Below are positions 28,078-37,570 of a stretch of 64,000 nt of DNA, in pieces. The DNA comes from an uncultured Fibrobacter sp. Its GTDB lineage: Bacteria > Fibrobacterota > Fibrobacteria > Fibrobacterales > Fibrobacteraceae. The notes under the pieces are model-generated. The model saw nothing but the letters and a program-made list of their open reading frames with translations. It searched no databases and was not told the origin of the DNA. The position numbers and the translations under genes are program-made. The stretch's first letter is position 1; every line of letters starts with the position of its first letter. The stretch spans positions 1 to 64,000 of the forward strand of contig CAMHDS010000003.1 of NCBI GenBank assembly GCA_946183925.1, written 5' to 3'.

Positions 28078-31000
28078 TTACCGGCGCATTATCCTGACAG
28101 TCTTGTTCATTTTTTGCCCGTTTGCGACACCACGGATGTTCACGAGGTAAACACCACAGCCAAAGGGTTCAAGGTCCACTGTCGCCATGCCCCGGGTCTG
28201 CGTGACCGTCTTTTGCACCATAATGCTTTTGCCGCTAATGTCCATCACGGTAATGTGGGCTTCATTGGGAATTCCCGCAAGAAGCACGATGTTGCCATCG
28301 GCGCTCATGTGGAACGCCCTTCCGCCATTATTTGCCACAGTCACTCTGGCAGGTGTTTCAAGCCTTAGGGCAACCTGGTCCAGGTTCGGGCCATCTCCAC
28401 TCACCGTAGAAACCTTAATGACATTTTCTCCTGCGGCAAGTTCCAATTTCACATCCATAGTTTCCCAGGTTGTCCAGTCTCCCGTAGTGCCAAATGAAAG
28501 GACTTGAGCCTCCGTATTTTCGCTGGAAAAGGACAGTTGGCGAGTTTCGTCCTTACCCAAGGCATAACGCAGCGTGACGATGTAGGTTCCGGCAACGGTC
28601 ACATTTACAGGAATTTCCACGATGCTTTCGCCGTCGGTGGCAAAGTTCACATAGCCCGTACCATTAAAGCCCCCATTCTTGTCCTCGAATGCGGAATTGG
28701 TCATGGAACCGTTTTCTGCCTGATACACACCGGCTTCATCTGCGGTACTGCCACTAGAACCAGACGAGACGCTAGAAGAACTGCTGGATTCCTGCGTGGT
28801 CGAGGAACTACTCGCTACAGTCGCCGCACTTTCAGCAAGTCCCTGCGTCACGCCGATCATGCGGCTAAAGGAATCGCCGTCCTTGTCCTTGAGGGTAAAC
28901 TGGATGTAGCCTGCGCCAGCGAAATTATCGGCGAGTTTCACGGTCATCTTGGAGCCCGAAACGGTGGCAGTCACGCCCGTGGGAGCCTTGACAGTATAAG
29001 TGCCGCCGTTATAGCCCTTGGTAAACTGCGCAAGGTCAATCACCTGAGTTTCTCCCTTGGCAAAGGTGTAGTGGGCACGGGCCATCCATTCCAAATAACG
29101 CTCCAGTTCCGTCCAGCCGTCGCCCAGACGGTCCTTATTGGCATCACTAAAATCGCCGCTCTTGGATTTCGAATTGTAGCCGTACATGTTTTCCCACCAG
29201 TCCGGAAGGCCGTCCATATCGGAATCGTAATTGTCTGCCCAACTAGTGCTCGGGTATGGTTCCCAGCCCTTGATGTTTGCCGTATCCTTCACGTCGGTTT
29301 CACGGTCGGGAATGCCAGGAAGTCCGCTAACAGAACCTGTGGCACTGTAAGTTCCCGCAAGGGTCTCCTTGATTATGCGCTGGTCATGATTGTCCAAAAC
29401 CGGCATACGCTGCCCCACATCGCTAAGCACGTCCTTGTAGGCAGCCTTTGCCGACTGTACCGTGGCATAAGAGGGGAAATAAGGTTCGCTGTGCCACACG
29501 TTCCAAGTCAGTTGCTGCCCGTTACTGAGAGTGTAGCGACGGCCGCAATCATCCTTTGTGCCATCGCACTTGAAACTGCCATTGCTCAGCTGCAACACGT
29601 TATTGTGGAAGTAGTATTCCTGCGTGCCCTTGCCCGTACCCTCCAGATCTGCACTCAGAACATAATCCAAGACTCTGGACGCTGCGCCAGCCTTGTAATA
29701 GTTGCCAACAAAATTCACATTATGTGCACCACCATCGGTTACACGGCCTTCCCAGTTATAAACCACATTGTTGAAAATATCCAGACGACCGGCATAGTAG
29801 CCGTTGCCGTCAAGGCCACCGCCCATGCTCCAGTTGCGGCCCTCGTTATGGGCAAGCAAATTGTGGTGGAAACTTCCAATGTCGCCTCCGATGGTCGCCG
29901 CATATCCATGTCCCGTTCCGCTGGGATAATTCTGGTGGTCGGCGATGTTGAGCGCTTCCGAAATCAGGGTACGCTGCAATGTGATGTTCTTGCCACCGCG
30001 GCTACTGAAGGCCTCGTCAATAGTCCAGCTGATACTCGCATGGTCCAAAATGCTGTTGTTGCCACCTGTTAAGCCCATACCGTCAAACGTAGGACCATAA
30101 CCCAAACGCACCCGCATAAAACGCACAATCATGTCGCTGCCGGTAAAGCCGATGGGTGCGCTCTTGATGGTAATGCCCTTGCCCGGCGCGCTCTGCCCCG
30201 CAATAGTGGTATAGTCGTGATTGCAGACCAGGCGGGACTTCAGTTGAATCATGCCCGCCACCTTGAACATGATAGTACGGGGGCCAATGTCTGCGGTGCA
30301 TGCCTCACGCAAACTGCCTGCACCGTCATCATTTAAGTTGGTCACATAAACCACCTTGCCGCCGCGACCACCTACAGCATTGCGGCCGTAGCCCTCGGCA
30401 CCTTCAAAGGCCAGGCGACCGGGCTGGAATTTCCACACATTGCCCTTGGTCACGTTGCCGCTGCCGTCCACTTCGTCAATACGCCAGTAATAACTCGTCA
30501 AAACATTCGTGCCCGTCACCTTGTAGGTGGTGGCCGTCTGTTCCCCTTTGTAAAAAGCCGTCGTCGCTGTGGTCGCGGTGCTTACCACAGAAGAATCCGT
30601 ACCGAGATAAACCTGGTGCTTTTTTGCGCTGCTTGCCGCCGTCCAAGAAAGCGTCAGCGTTCCGTTATTGTGGCTTGCATGCATATCCAAATCAGAAGGA
30701 GAAGGGTCCTTGGCCTGTGCCGCCGCATTAGGAACATCCAATTCAAAGCCGTTCAAGGTCACATTCTTGAAGGTGGCGCTTGTTCCGGGCTTGAACGCAA
30801 CAACTGTCGATGCGCTAGTACCACTTACGCTGAATGTCACGTATGCCGTCGCCGCAGCGGTGGATGAAAGGGCACGCACCGTGGGCTTCACCGTCGTCTG
30901 CTTCACATTGTTCACATAAACATCGATGTTGCTGTAAGTAGTGCTGCTCAGGTCATCCACATTGTTCAAGTAGGTGAGCAGCGAATGCGTTCCCGCCGAA

Positions 31001-31353
31001 AGGTTGGAAAAGGTGAGGCTGATTTCACCACCGGAATTGCCATCTTCTACAGTGAGGCCATCACCCACCAACCTGGCATAACTGGGCGACTGCACCGAGG
31101 CCTTGTACCAGTTTGCCTTGAGATTCTTGCCGGCACTTCCCTTGGCAACCTTGATTTTCACGCCGCTAAGGGTAGTATCCTTGCTAGAAACCCCCGAAAC
31201 CACCCACGGAACATAATTCGGTTCCGTCACTTCGCTCGAATTTCGACCGCTCATGTCGAAATCCACCTTCACGACATTAGCCGCTTCGGCCTCCGTCGCC
31301 AGGGAGCACACGCAAAGCGCCCCCGCAAAAGCAAACCATCCCATACTTTTCAT
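28078..31353 (-). CDS. pectate lyase-like parallel beta-helix protein with CBM35-like domain
   Basis: FEGAEGYGRNAVGGRGGKVVYVTNLNDDGAGSLREAC...TIAGQSAPGKGITI; C-terminal carbohydrate-binding module and sorting-like tail. Confidence 0.85.
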   Translation of the reverse strand: MKSMGWFAFAGALCVCSLATEAEAANVVKVDFDMSGRNSSEVTEPNYVPWVVSGVSSKDTTLSGVKIKVAKGSAGKNLKANWYKASVQSPSYARLVGDGLTVEDGNSGGEISLTFSNLSAGTHSLLTYLNNVDDLSSTTYSNIDVYVNNVKQTTVKPTVRALSSTAAATAYVTFSVSGTSASTVVAFKPGTSATFKNVTLNGFELDVPNAAAQAKDPSPSDLDMHASHNNGTLTLSWTAASSAKKHQVYLGTDSSVVSTATTATTAFYKGEQTATTYKVTGTNVLTSYYWRIDEVDGSGNVTKGNVWKFQPGRLAFEGAEGYGRNAVGGRGGKVVYVTNLNDDGAGSLREACTADIGPRTIMFKVAGMIQLKSRLVCNHDYTTIAGQSAPGKGITIKSAPIGFTGSDMIVRFMRVRLGYGPTFDGMGLTGGNNSILDHASISWTIDEAFSSRGGKNITLQRTLISEALNIADHQNYPSGTGHGYAATIGGDIGSFHHNLLAHNEGRNWSMGGGLDGNGYYAGRLDIFNNVVYNWEGRVTDGGAHNVNFVGNYYKAGAASRVLDYVLSADLEGTGKGTQEYYFHNNVLQLSNGSFKCDGTKDDCGRRYTLSNGQQLTWNVWHSEPYFPSYATVQSAKAAYKDVLSDVGQRMPVLDNHDQRIIKETLAGTYSATGSVSGLPGIPDRETDVKDTANIKGWEPYPSTSWADNYDSDMDGLPDWWENMYGYNSKSKSGDFSDANKDRLGDGWTELERYLEWMARAHYTFAKGETQVIDLAQFTKGYNGGTYTVKAPTGVTATVSGSKMTVKLADNFAGAGYIQFTLKDKDGDSFSRMIGVTQGLAESAATVASSSSTTQESSSSSSVSSGSSGSTADEAGVYQAENGSMTNSAFEDKNGGFNGTGYVNFATDGESIVEIPVNVTVAGTYIVTLRYALGKDETRQLSFSSENTEAQVLSFGTTGDWTTWETMDVKLELAAGENVIKVSTVSGDGPNLDQVALRLETPARVTVANNGGRAFHMSADGNIVLLAGIPNEAHITVMDISGKSIMVQKTVTQTRGMATVDLEPFGCGVYLVNIRGVANGQKMNKTVRIMRR

Positions 31354-31423
31354 ACCTTACTCCTTTGCTACAAACAAAAATACCCTCCGTTTTGTACGAA
31401 GGGTAGGGTTTTAGGAATTATCC

Positions 31424-31439
31424 ATTGTCTATGGACAAC
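31424..31439. promoter_or_regulatory. candidate pectin-regulon operator ATTGTCTATGGACAAC
   Basis: Between divergent pectate lyase genes. Confidence 0.6.
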
Positions 31440-31536
31440 ACCTTATTTGGGGCAACTAAGATATTCAAGCAATTTCACAATATATTCAAGACAAAGCCAT
31501 CAAGCATTCAAAAGGAGGCAATCAAAAGGAGTGTTT

Positions 31537-33933
31537 ATGGGATTTAGATTCAATTTAGCAACCATCGGCATGGTCGCCGTTTCAGCTTTTGCCGCGGTAG
31601 ATTACCCCGTGCAGGAATTCCGTTTCGGCATCGGGAACACCGACAGGAACATCACCATTTCAGGCAAAAACGCGGGAGATTACCTTTCTTCTGCAACCCT
31701 CAAGGGAACCGACGACGAAAAATGGAGCCTGAACTACATCAGTGCAGGTGTCTATGAAATCGTGAATTCGGCAACCGGCATGGTTGTCACCAACGAAAAC
31801 GGCCTCGCCACACTCGCCAAGGATACCGACGGTGCAAACCAGCGCTGGAAAATTGAAGCCATAGAGAAAGACTTTGACGGCTACGATCTATATTACAAAG
31901 TTGTAAGCAATGCAGACCCCACCCAGGCGCTCACTTTCGATGTCAACAGCAATTCGATTTCCGTCGATGGCTACGCAAAGGGCGATTACCAGAAATTCAA
32001 GCTGAACCTGGACGGCCTCGAAGGTTTCGCCGCGAACGCCATGACCCCGAAAGGCGAAAAGGCGGGAACGATTGGCGGTTTACTGGGCGAAGTGGTTTAT
32101 GTATCGGACGCAGACAATCTTGAAAAGCAGTTAAACAGCAAGGGCGCACAGACCATCGTCATTACTGCCGACATTGATATGCAGAAAAAGAGCAACACCC
32201 GCGTTCGCGACAACAAGACCATCGTGGGACAATACGGCAAGCACACTATTTACGATTGTCAGTTTAGAACAAACGATGCTTGGGGCACCACAGGAGAAGT
32301 TCCTTCGGACAACATCATTTTCAGGAATCTGAAGATGGTCGCCAAGAATGTTCCGAACCGCATTCTCATCAACATCTGGTCTTCGCGTCAAATCTGGATA
32401 GACCACATTTACTTTGAATCGCAGCTGAGCTACGACCGCACCGGCAACGGCCAAGACGAAGTCGGCAAATTCATTTGGATCAACACGCCCTACGCTAGCT
32501 ATAGAGATTCCGCCGACAGATACAGGTCTCCCGACTATGTGACGATTTCTTACAGTCACTTGAAAAACCGATACTGGACCGTTGCATACGGCACGCAAAA
32601 TGACGAAATTACACGCGACCGCACCACGCTTCTTTATAACTGGTGGGAGAAAAACGTACGCCGCTGTCCGCAGCTTGGCAACGGCGCAGCTCACGTGTAC
32701 AACAACTACTATTCCGCTTACGGCAAATCGAGCAATGGCTCCGCCACATCGGGAATCATTGGTGGCGACGGCTCCGAAATGCTTTCGACCAACAACCGAT
32801 TCAACGGCTACACCAAATCGCAAGCGCTCATGATGGGCGGCGGAACCGACCCCGCCCGCGACGACAACTCTTACCTATCCGAGGCATTGGACGCTACCCC
32901 CGCCAAGGTGAGTTTCAGCCCAAAGAAAACTTCCAGCTGGAAGCCCGAACAAAGCAACTACGGATATTCGCTCCTCGACGCCTACAATACCAAGGGCACC
33001 GATGTAAAGGATTTCTGCTCCAAGTACGCGGGTGACCAAACTTCGGCTTCGGGCATGAAGTACATCACCGACAGCGAATTTGACAGTTGGACAAATGTAC
33101 GCTACCCCTCGCCGTTCCTCAAGAGTATCACCGTCGGCGACGAACCTGTAGGCGGCATCAAAGAAGGCGTAATGCTGGATACAACGAAAAAGTTCACCAT
33201 CAAGAACGTGAATAGCGGTTTGTACCTGGGACTCGCCACCGGCGAAATAGCTAGCGGCCTCGATGCCGTGCAGGGCAGCACCGAAATCAGTTGGAGTTTT
33301 GTCGCCGTCGAAGCCCATAATGACGCCGACAGCGGATACTACTATATGCATCTCGCCAAGGATTCCGCACTCGTACTGAACCTCGCCAACGGCAGCAAGG
33401 ACAACGGCGCAAATATCGAACTTTGGAAAAATGTGGCAAATGCGTCGCAGCAATTCAAGTTTGTACAAAACGAAGACAATACCTACAGCATCACCACAAA
33501 GAATACCAAGGACAAGAGTTGCCTCGGCATTGGCGCGGGTTCCAAAGAAGAAAATGCATCAGTCATCCAATGGGCCTGCGACGGCACCGATAATCAGAAG
33601 TGGACTCTTGAAGAATATGCGGAACCTGAAATAAGCGAAACCGAGACAAGCGACGGCGACTCCAGCAAGACGGAGCCCCCGCAAACTATCGCGGCAAAAC
33701 CTGCAGCAACATTCAACGCGCAGTTCAATGGCACAACCCTAACACTGCACAACGCGACAAGTTCACCCGTACAAGTTTCACTCTACAACCTTAGCGGAAA
33801 GCGCCTGATGCAAGCGCAAGTGCAAAGCGGCTCACACTCTTTGGAAGTCGGCAAGTTCGTCCCCAAAGGTCTCTACATCTTGAAAATCAAAGGCCCCGGC
33901 CAGCAAAAGGTAATGCGCGTGAACGTGCAGTAA
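31537..33933 (+). CDS. PL1 pectate lyase with ricin-type (CBM13-like) lectin domains
   Basis: IWIDHIYFES, VTISYSHLKNRYWT, LLYNWWEKNVRRCPQLGNGAAHVYNNYY; NQRWKIE / NQKWTLEEY trefoil repeats; start set at the signal peptide Met. Confidence 0.9.
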   Translation: MGFRFNLATIGMVAVSAFAAVDYPVQEFRFGIGNTDRNITISGKNAGDYLSSATLKGTDDEKWSLNYISAGVYEIVNSATGMVVTNENGLATLAKDTDGANQRWKIEAIEKDFDGYDLYYKVVSNADPTQALTFDVNSNSISVDGYAKGDYQKFKLNLDGLEGFAANAMTPKGEKAGTIGGLLGEVVYVSDADNLEKQLNSKGAQTIVITADIDMQKKSNTRVRDNKTIVGQYGKHTIYDCQFRTNDAWGTTGEVPSDNIIFRNLKMVAKNVPNRILINIWSSRQIWIDHIYFESQLSYDRTGNGQDEVGKFIWINTPYASYRDSADRYRSPDYVTISYSHLKNRYWTVAYGTQNDEITRDRTTLLYNWWEKNVRRCPQLGNGAAHVYNNYYSAYGKSSNGSATSGIIGGDGSEMLSTNNRFNGYTKSQALMMGGGTDPARDDNSYLSEALDATPAKVSFSPKKTSSWKPEQSNYGYSLLDAYNTKGTDVKDFCSKYAGDQTSASGMKYITDSEFDSWTNVRYPSPFLKSITVGDEPVGGIKEGVMLDTTKKFTIKNVNSGLYLGLATGEIASGLDAVQGSTEISWSFVAVEAHNDADSGYYYMHLAKDSALVLNLANGSKDNGANIELWKNVANASQQFKFVQNEDNTYSITTKNTKDKSCLGIGAGSKEENASVIQWACDGTDNQKWTLEEYAEPEISETETSDGDSSKTEPPQTIAAKPAATFNAQFNGTTLTLHNATSSPVQVSLYNLSGKRLMQAQVQSGSHSLEVGKFVPKGLYILKIKGPGQQKVMRVNVQ

Positions 33934-33942
33934 CATTGCCCC

Positions 33943-33970
33943 GCCCCCGAGAAATCGGGGGCATTTTTTA
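33943..33970 (+). terminator. rho-independent terminator
   Basis: GCCCCCGAGAAATCGGGGGCATTTTTT. Confidence 0.85.
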
Positions 33971-34012
33971 TAAAATTGACTATCTTTTCACATAGTTGTT
34001 TAGGGTATTGAT

Positions 34013-34506
34013 TATGGAAAACAGAAAGTCATGTTCGCGTCACTTCGCTCGCCACTCCCTTCTGCGAAAACAATGACCAGGTCAGTGCCGTCATAAACAC
34101 GCGCCACTTTATCAACCGCGACTGCGGCTGGCACGGGCGAAACGAATGGGACGTTGAGCCGAAATGGATGAGCCTCCAGGCCAAGATTTGGACACGTTCC
34201 GGAGCAACAGTAAATGAACTATTGTCGTCGCTCGACACCGCCGCATTCATCGGGAATTTCGAGGGCGCAAACCCGTGGGATGTTTCCGTGAAAGGAGGCT
34301 CCTGGCTGGTCGTGCTGAACCACGGCGTGACAGACGACACCGGCGATGATTACTCCATCAATCCCGCCGACATCAAGAAACTCTTCCAGCACGCCCTCGA
34401 AAACGACCTGTAGGTAGCCCCCTTCGGCACTATCGGGGCTTACCACCGTGCACATTTCATTGTGGACAAGGCCGGAAAAACACTGCGGTTCAAAATCGCA
34501 AAATAA
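34013..34506 (+). pseudogene. polysaccharide deacetylase/esterase-like 3' fragment with in-frame stop
   Basis: Frame reads ...ATPFCENNDQVSAVINTRHFINRDCGWHGRNEWDVEPKWMSLQAKIWTRSGATVNELLSSLDTAAFIGNFEG...LVVLNHGVTDDTGDDYSI...LENDL*VAPFGTIGAYHRAHFIVDKAGKTLRFKIAK*; 5' part absent. Confidence 0.65.
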
Positions 34507-34627
34507 TTACCGGAGGCGTATTGCTCAGATTCAGTAGTCACACCGAAAAATACTCCAAGTGCAACGCCACAAGCTACACGGCAAGCACCGCCTATGTCAC
34601 AAACAACGCCGCATCCAAAGCGAACAT

Positions 34628-37564
34628 TTACTTTTTGATGAACATTTTATTCACCATACGGCCCTGCACCTTTTGGCGCACGATGTAACGGCCTTGTGGA
34701 AGGTTCTGCATTGAGCGACCCACGTAATGACCATTCATATCGAAAACGCCCACGGTGACGACTTCCCCTTGCAAGCGAACGTTATTCGCAATGCGGGTTG
34801 TACTCGTGTCATGCTCCGCAGAACCAGCGGCACTTCCGACAACGGAATTCACCGACACAGAGAGTAAATCCACCGCACTCTTTTCACAGGTAAAGCCAAG
34901 CGCCACATCTTCGGTAGAAGCCCCTGAATTCACCGCCTTGTAGTGATACTCCTTGCCATCTTGCGCTGTAATGGTCGCCACATAAGTCACAACATCTTTT
35001 TCACGCGAGACATTCAGCAGCACTTCGGCGTTGCGCATAATGTTCGTAAAGTCGTCCCAAGCCCAGTCGAATTCGTAGGCGAACGTTCCCGCATTGTCCA
35101 TGGCATAGGCATCGGCACGCAGAAGTGTCGTTGCACCCTCCGCTGTGGCACGCACGATATAGTTGTCCCAGTTGTTCGCCTTGTTCGCATCGGCGGAACC
35201 ATATACCGGCTTGTTGCCGTAATTCATAAAGTGGAAAGTCGCATTAAAGTCGCCCGACACCTTGTAATCCGCGGACTTTTTATCGTTGAAGATTGCATTA
35301 TAAACGCCACCGTCATCGATCGTTCCTACGATGGTGCGATTTTCAAGCACACCATAAGCGACTCGCGTCAATTCCAGGTAGGCGGCATCTACGCCAAGCA
35401 GCACCTCGTAATCACCAATCGGCGTACCGTTTGCCGTCACTGCATAAATGAGCGAATCGGAGCCGTCTGCAGCAGCGCCCTGCAAGAACGCAAACACATT
35501 GATAAAGTAGCCGTCCTTTTCGACACGGAGTTTTAGATTTGCATCAGCAACAGTATTCTTGAACTGAGCCCAATCCGTACCCCAGCTACCCCAGTAACCG
35601 ACGGATTCTTCACCACCGAGCGTCTCGTTGGAATACGCATCGGAACGCAGGTACCACATTTTGTCACCATTCTTGAAAACAATCACCCAGTTGTTCCAAT
35701 TTTCGGCACCCGATTTTACATTGTTCTTAAACTCATATTCCAGCGCAAAATTTCCGGACACCTTGACCGATTCAAATTTATCATACGCATTCCACGCCGT
35801 GCTAAAATCTTTTTTGCCAATCACTTTCACGCAGTCACCTAGATAGCGCTTTTCTTCCATGACCCGCATCTTCGGAACCTTATAGCCCCAGAAGGCTCGC
35901 GTCCCCGCCGCATTCATCGCAGAGAATGTGTAGGTACGTTTGCTCATGTCGTTTTGCAACTGGTCAAGCATCACGCCTTCGTAAGTCACGCCGCCGAGCA
36001 CGAGCATCACATAATGGCGTCCCTTGGCATAATCATATTCCCACGTTCCCGTATAGGCACCCGTCACCGAGCCATCAGCATTCAGCTGCACATTCTGTTC
36101 CAGATTCACCGCCACGGAATCTTCCCATGTAGCCGGATTATTCTTGGGCGGGTTATGCATAATCACCTTGTACGGGCCCGCGATATCACTACGGTCAAGC
36201 GCCCTTTTCGGGAGGCCATAACCTTCGTGATATTCAAATGGCGCCGCCACAATCCAACCTTTCTTATTGAAGAACAGCTGATGCGTCTCTACATTATGCC
36301 AACCCGTGTGGTTATTGAACTTGCGGTGATACACCAAATACATTCCGCCGTCATCATCGCGCAGCAATGAATTGTGCCCATTCGCAATTTCAGCATAGTC
36401 TTCGGCCCAGAAATTCCAGCGGTAATTCTGCATAATCGGGAAACCGCGATCAGTATTGCCCCAATAATTCAAGATGAATTTTTCAAAAATTGCAGAAGAA
36501 CCATCGACATCGACGTACGGGCCTTTCACATCCTTGCTACGGAACACGCGCATGGTGTAGCCGCCTTCGGGCGAATAGAAACCGTAACTGATAAACAGAT
36601 AATAGTAACCGTTTCCGTCAGCATCCTTGAAGTATTGAATGTAGGAACCTTCGCCGCTCACATAGTAGCCGCCCCCCACATGGATTCCCATATAAGGGTC
36701 TTCAAGCATCGAAGTCCCGCTCCATTTTGCGGCACCGTTGTTTCCATACTTGTAGGAATAATCGCGAAGCCCGGTCGATTCATCGAGTTTCACCAGGAAA
36801 AGTCCGCCGCTCCAGCTGCCGTATAAAAGCCACAGATTACCGTCCTCGTCATAGAACACGTTCGGGTCAATGCAACTGGAACCATAGCCGCCATCCCACT
36901 TGCCCAAATTCGTCTTTCCGTTGTTCGCAATGTAGTAGCGTTCGTCAATCGTCGTACTGCCGGTTACTTTCGCATAGTCCACATTCGCCACCGAACCCGC
37001 CGTCTGCTTGTCCATGCCGCCATAAATAACGGCGCCCTTGTATTCGTAAGGGCCTTCGATTTTATCGGCGGAGAGCATCACGATGGAACTTTTCCAGTCC
37101 GCGCCCGCCATCGAAAAATACAAGCACCACTTTTTAAGTTTCTTGTTCCATACAATGTCGGGTGCCCACAGGTTTCCCTTGGCATCGGCAGAATTCGGAT
37201 GTTCAGCGTAGTCCGCTTCCGCCTTAAATACACTGTAGTAATCGTCCTTGGAATCGTTCCCGGTCACGTAAGTGTTGCCGCCACGGGAAAGCTGCGGCGT
37301 AAACGGAGTCCAGTCGAGCATATCGCGCGAATAGGCGGCCCCGTTCATGGTACCGAAAATATAATAGTACTTGGCGCGCGATTTTGCCGCATCGTTTTCA
37401 GGGTAAGAATTTCCCGAAGCGTCCTTATAGACTACAATGATTGACGGATCGTGAACCGGAACAGAGCCCGCTTCGGCCAATCCTGCAAAAGAACAAAAGG
37501 CAAGGAACGCCACCCCGGCGCACCTTGCAAATTTGGCAATCAAGTTTTTTCCAAACATTCCCAT
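34628..37564 (-). CDS. GH43 family arabinanase-like protein, secreted
   Basis: VHDPSIIV, YYYIFGT, DAKGNLWAPDIVWNKKLKKWCLYFSMAG, GGYGSSCIDPNVFYDEDGNLWLLYGSWSGG; C-terminal sorting-like tail. Confidence 0.9.
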   Translation of the reverse strand: MGMFGKNLIAKFARCAGVAFLAFCSFAGLAEAGSVPVHDPSIIVVYKDASGNSYPENDAAKSRAKYYYIFGTMNGAAYSRDMLDWTPFTPQLSRGGNTYVTGNDSKDDYYSVFKAEADYAEHPNSADAKGNLWAPDIVWNKKLKKWCLYFSMAGADWKSSIVMLSADKIEGPYEYKGAVIYGGMDKQTAGSVANVDYAKVTGSTTIDERYYIANNGKTNLGKWDGGYGSSCIDPNVFYDEDGNLWLLYGSWSGGLFLVKLDESTGLRDYSYKYGNNGAAKWSGTSMLEDPYMGIHVGGGYYVSGEGSYIQYFKDADGNGYYYLFISYGFYSPEGGYTMRVFRSKDVKGPYVDVDGSSAIFEKFILNYWGNTDRGFPIMQNYRWNFWAEDYAEIANGHNSLLRDDDGGMYLVYHRKFNNHTGWHNVETHQLFFNKKGWIVAAPFEYHEGYGLPKRALDRSDIAGPYKVIMHNPPKNNPATWEDSVAVNLEQNVQLNADGSVTGAYTGTWEYDYAKGRHYVMLVLGGVTYEGVMLDQLQNDMSKRTYTFSAMNAAGTRAFWGYKVPKMRVMEEKRYLGDCVKVIGKKDFSTAWNAYDKFESVKVSGNFALEYEFKNNVKSGAENWNNWVIVFKNGDKMWYLRSDAYSNETLGGEESVGYWGSWGTDWAQFKNTVADANLKLRVEKDGYFINVFAFLQGAAADGSDSLIYAVTANGTPIGDYEVLLGVDAAYLELTRVAYGVLENRTIVGTIDDGGVYNAIFNDKKSADYKVSGDFNATFHFMNYGNKPVYGSADANKANNWDNYIVRATAEGATTLLRADAYAMDNAGTFAYEFDWAWDDFTNIMRNAEVLLNVSREKDVVTYVATITAQDGKEYHYKAVNSGASTEDVALGFTCEKSAVDLLSVSVNSVVGSAAGSAEHDTSTTRIANNVRLQGEVVTVGVFDMNGHYVGRSMQNLPQGRYIVRQKVQGRMVNKMFIKK

Positions 37565-37570
37565 AGTAAG

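Noticed and set aside
28504-30072. 522-aa plus-strand ORF opposite pectate lyase
   Set aside because: Antisense shadow ORF of a well-supported CDS
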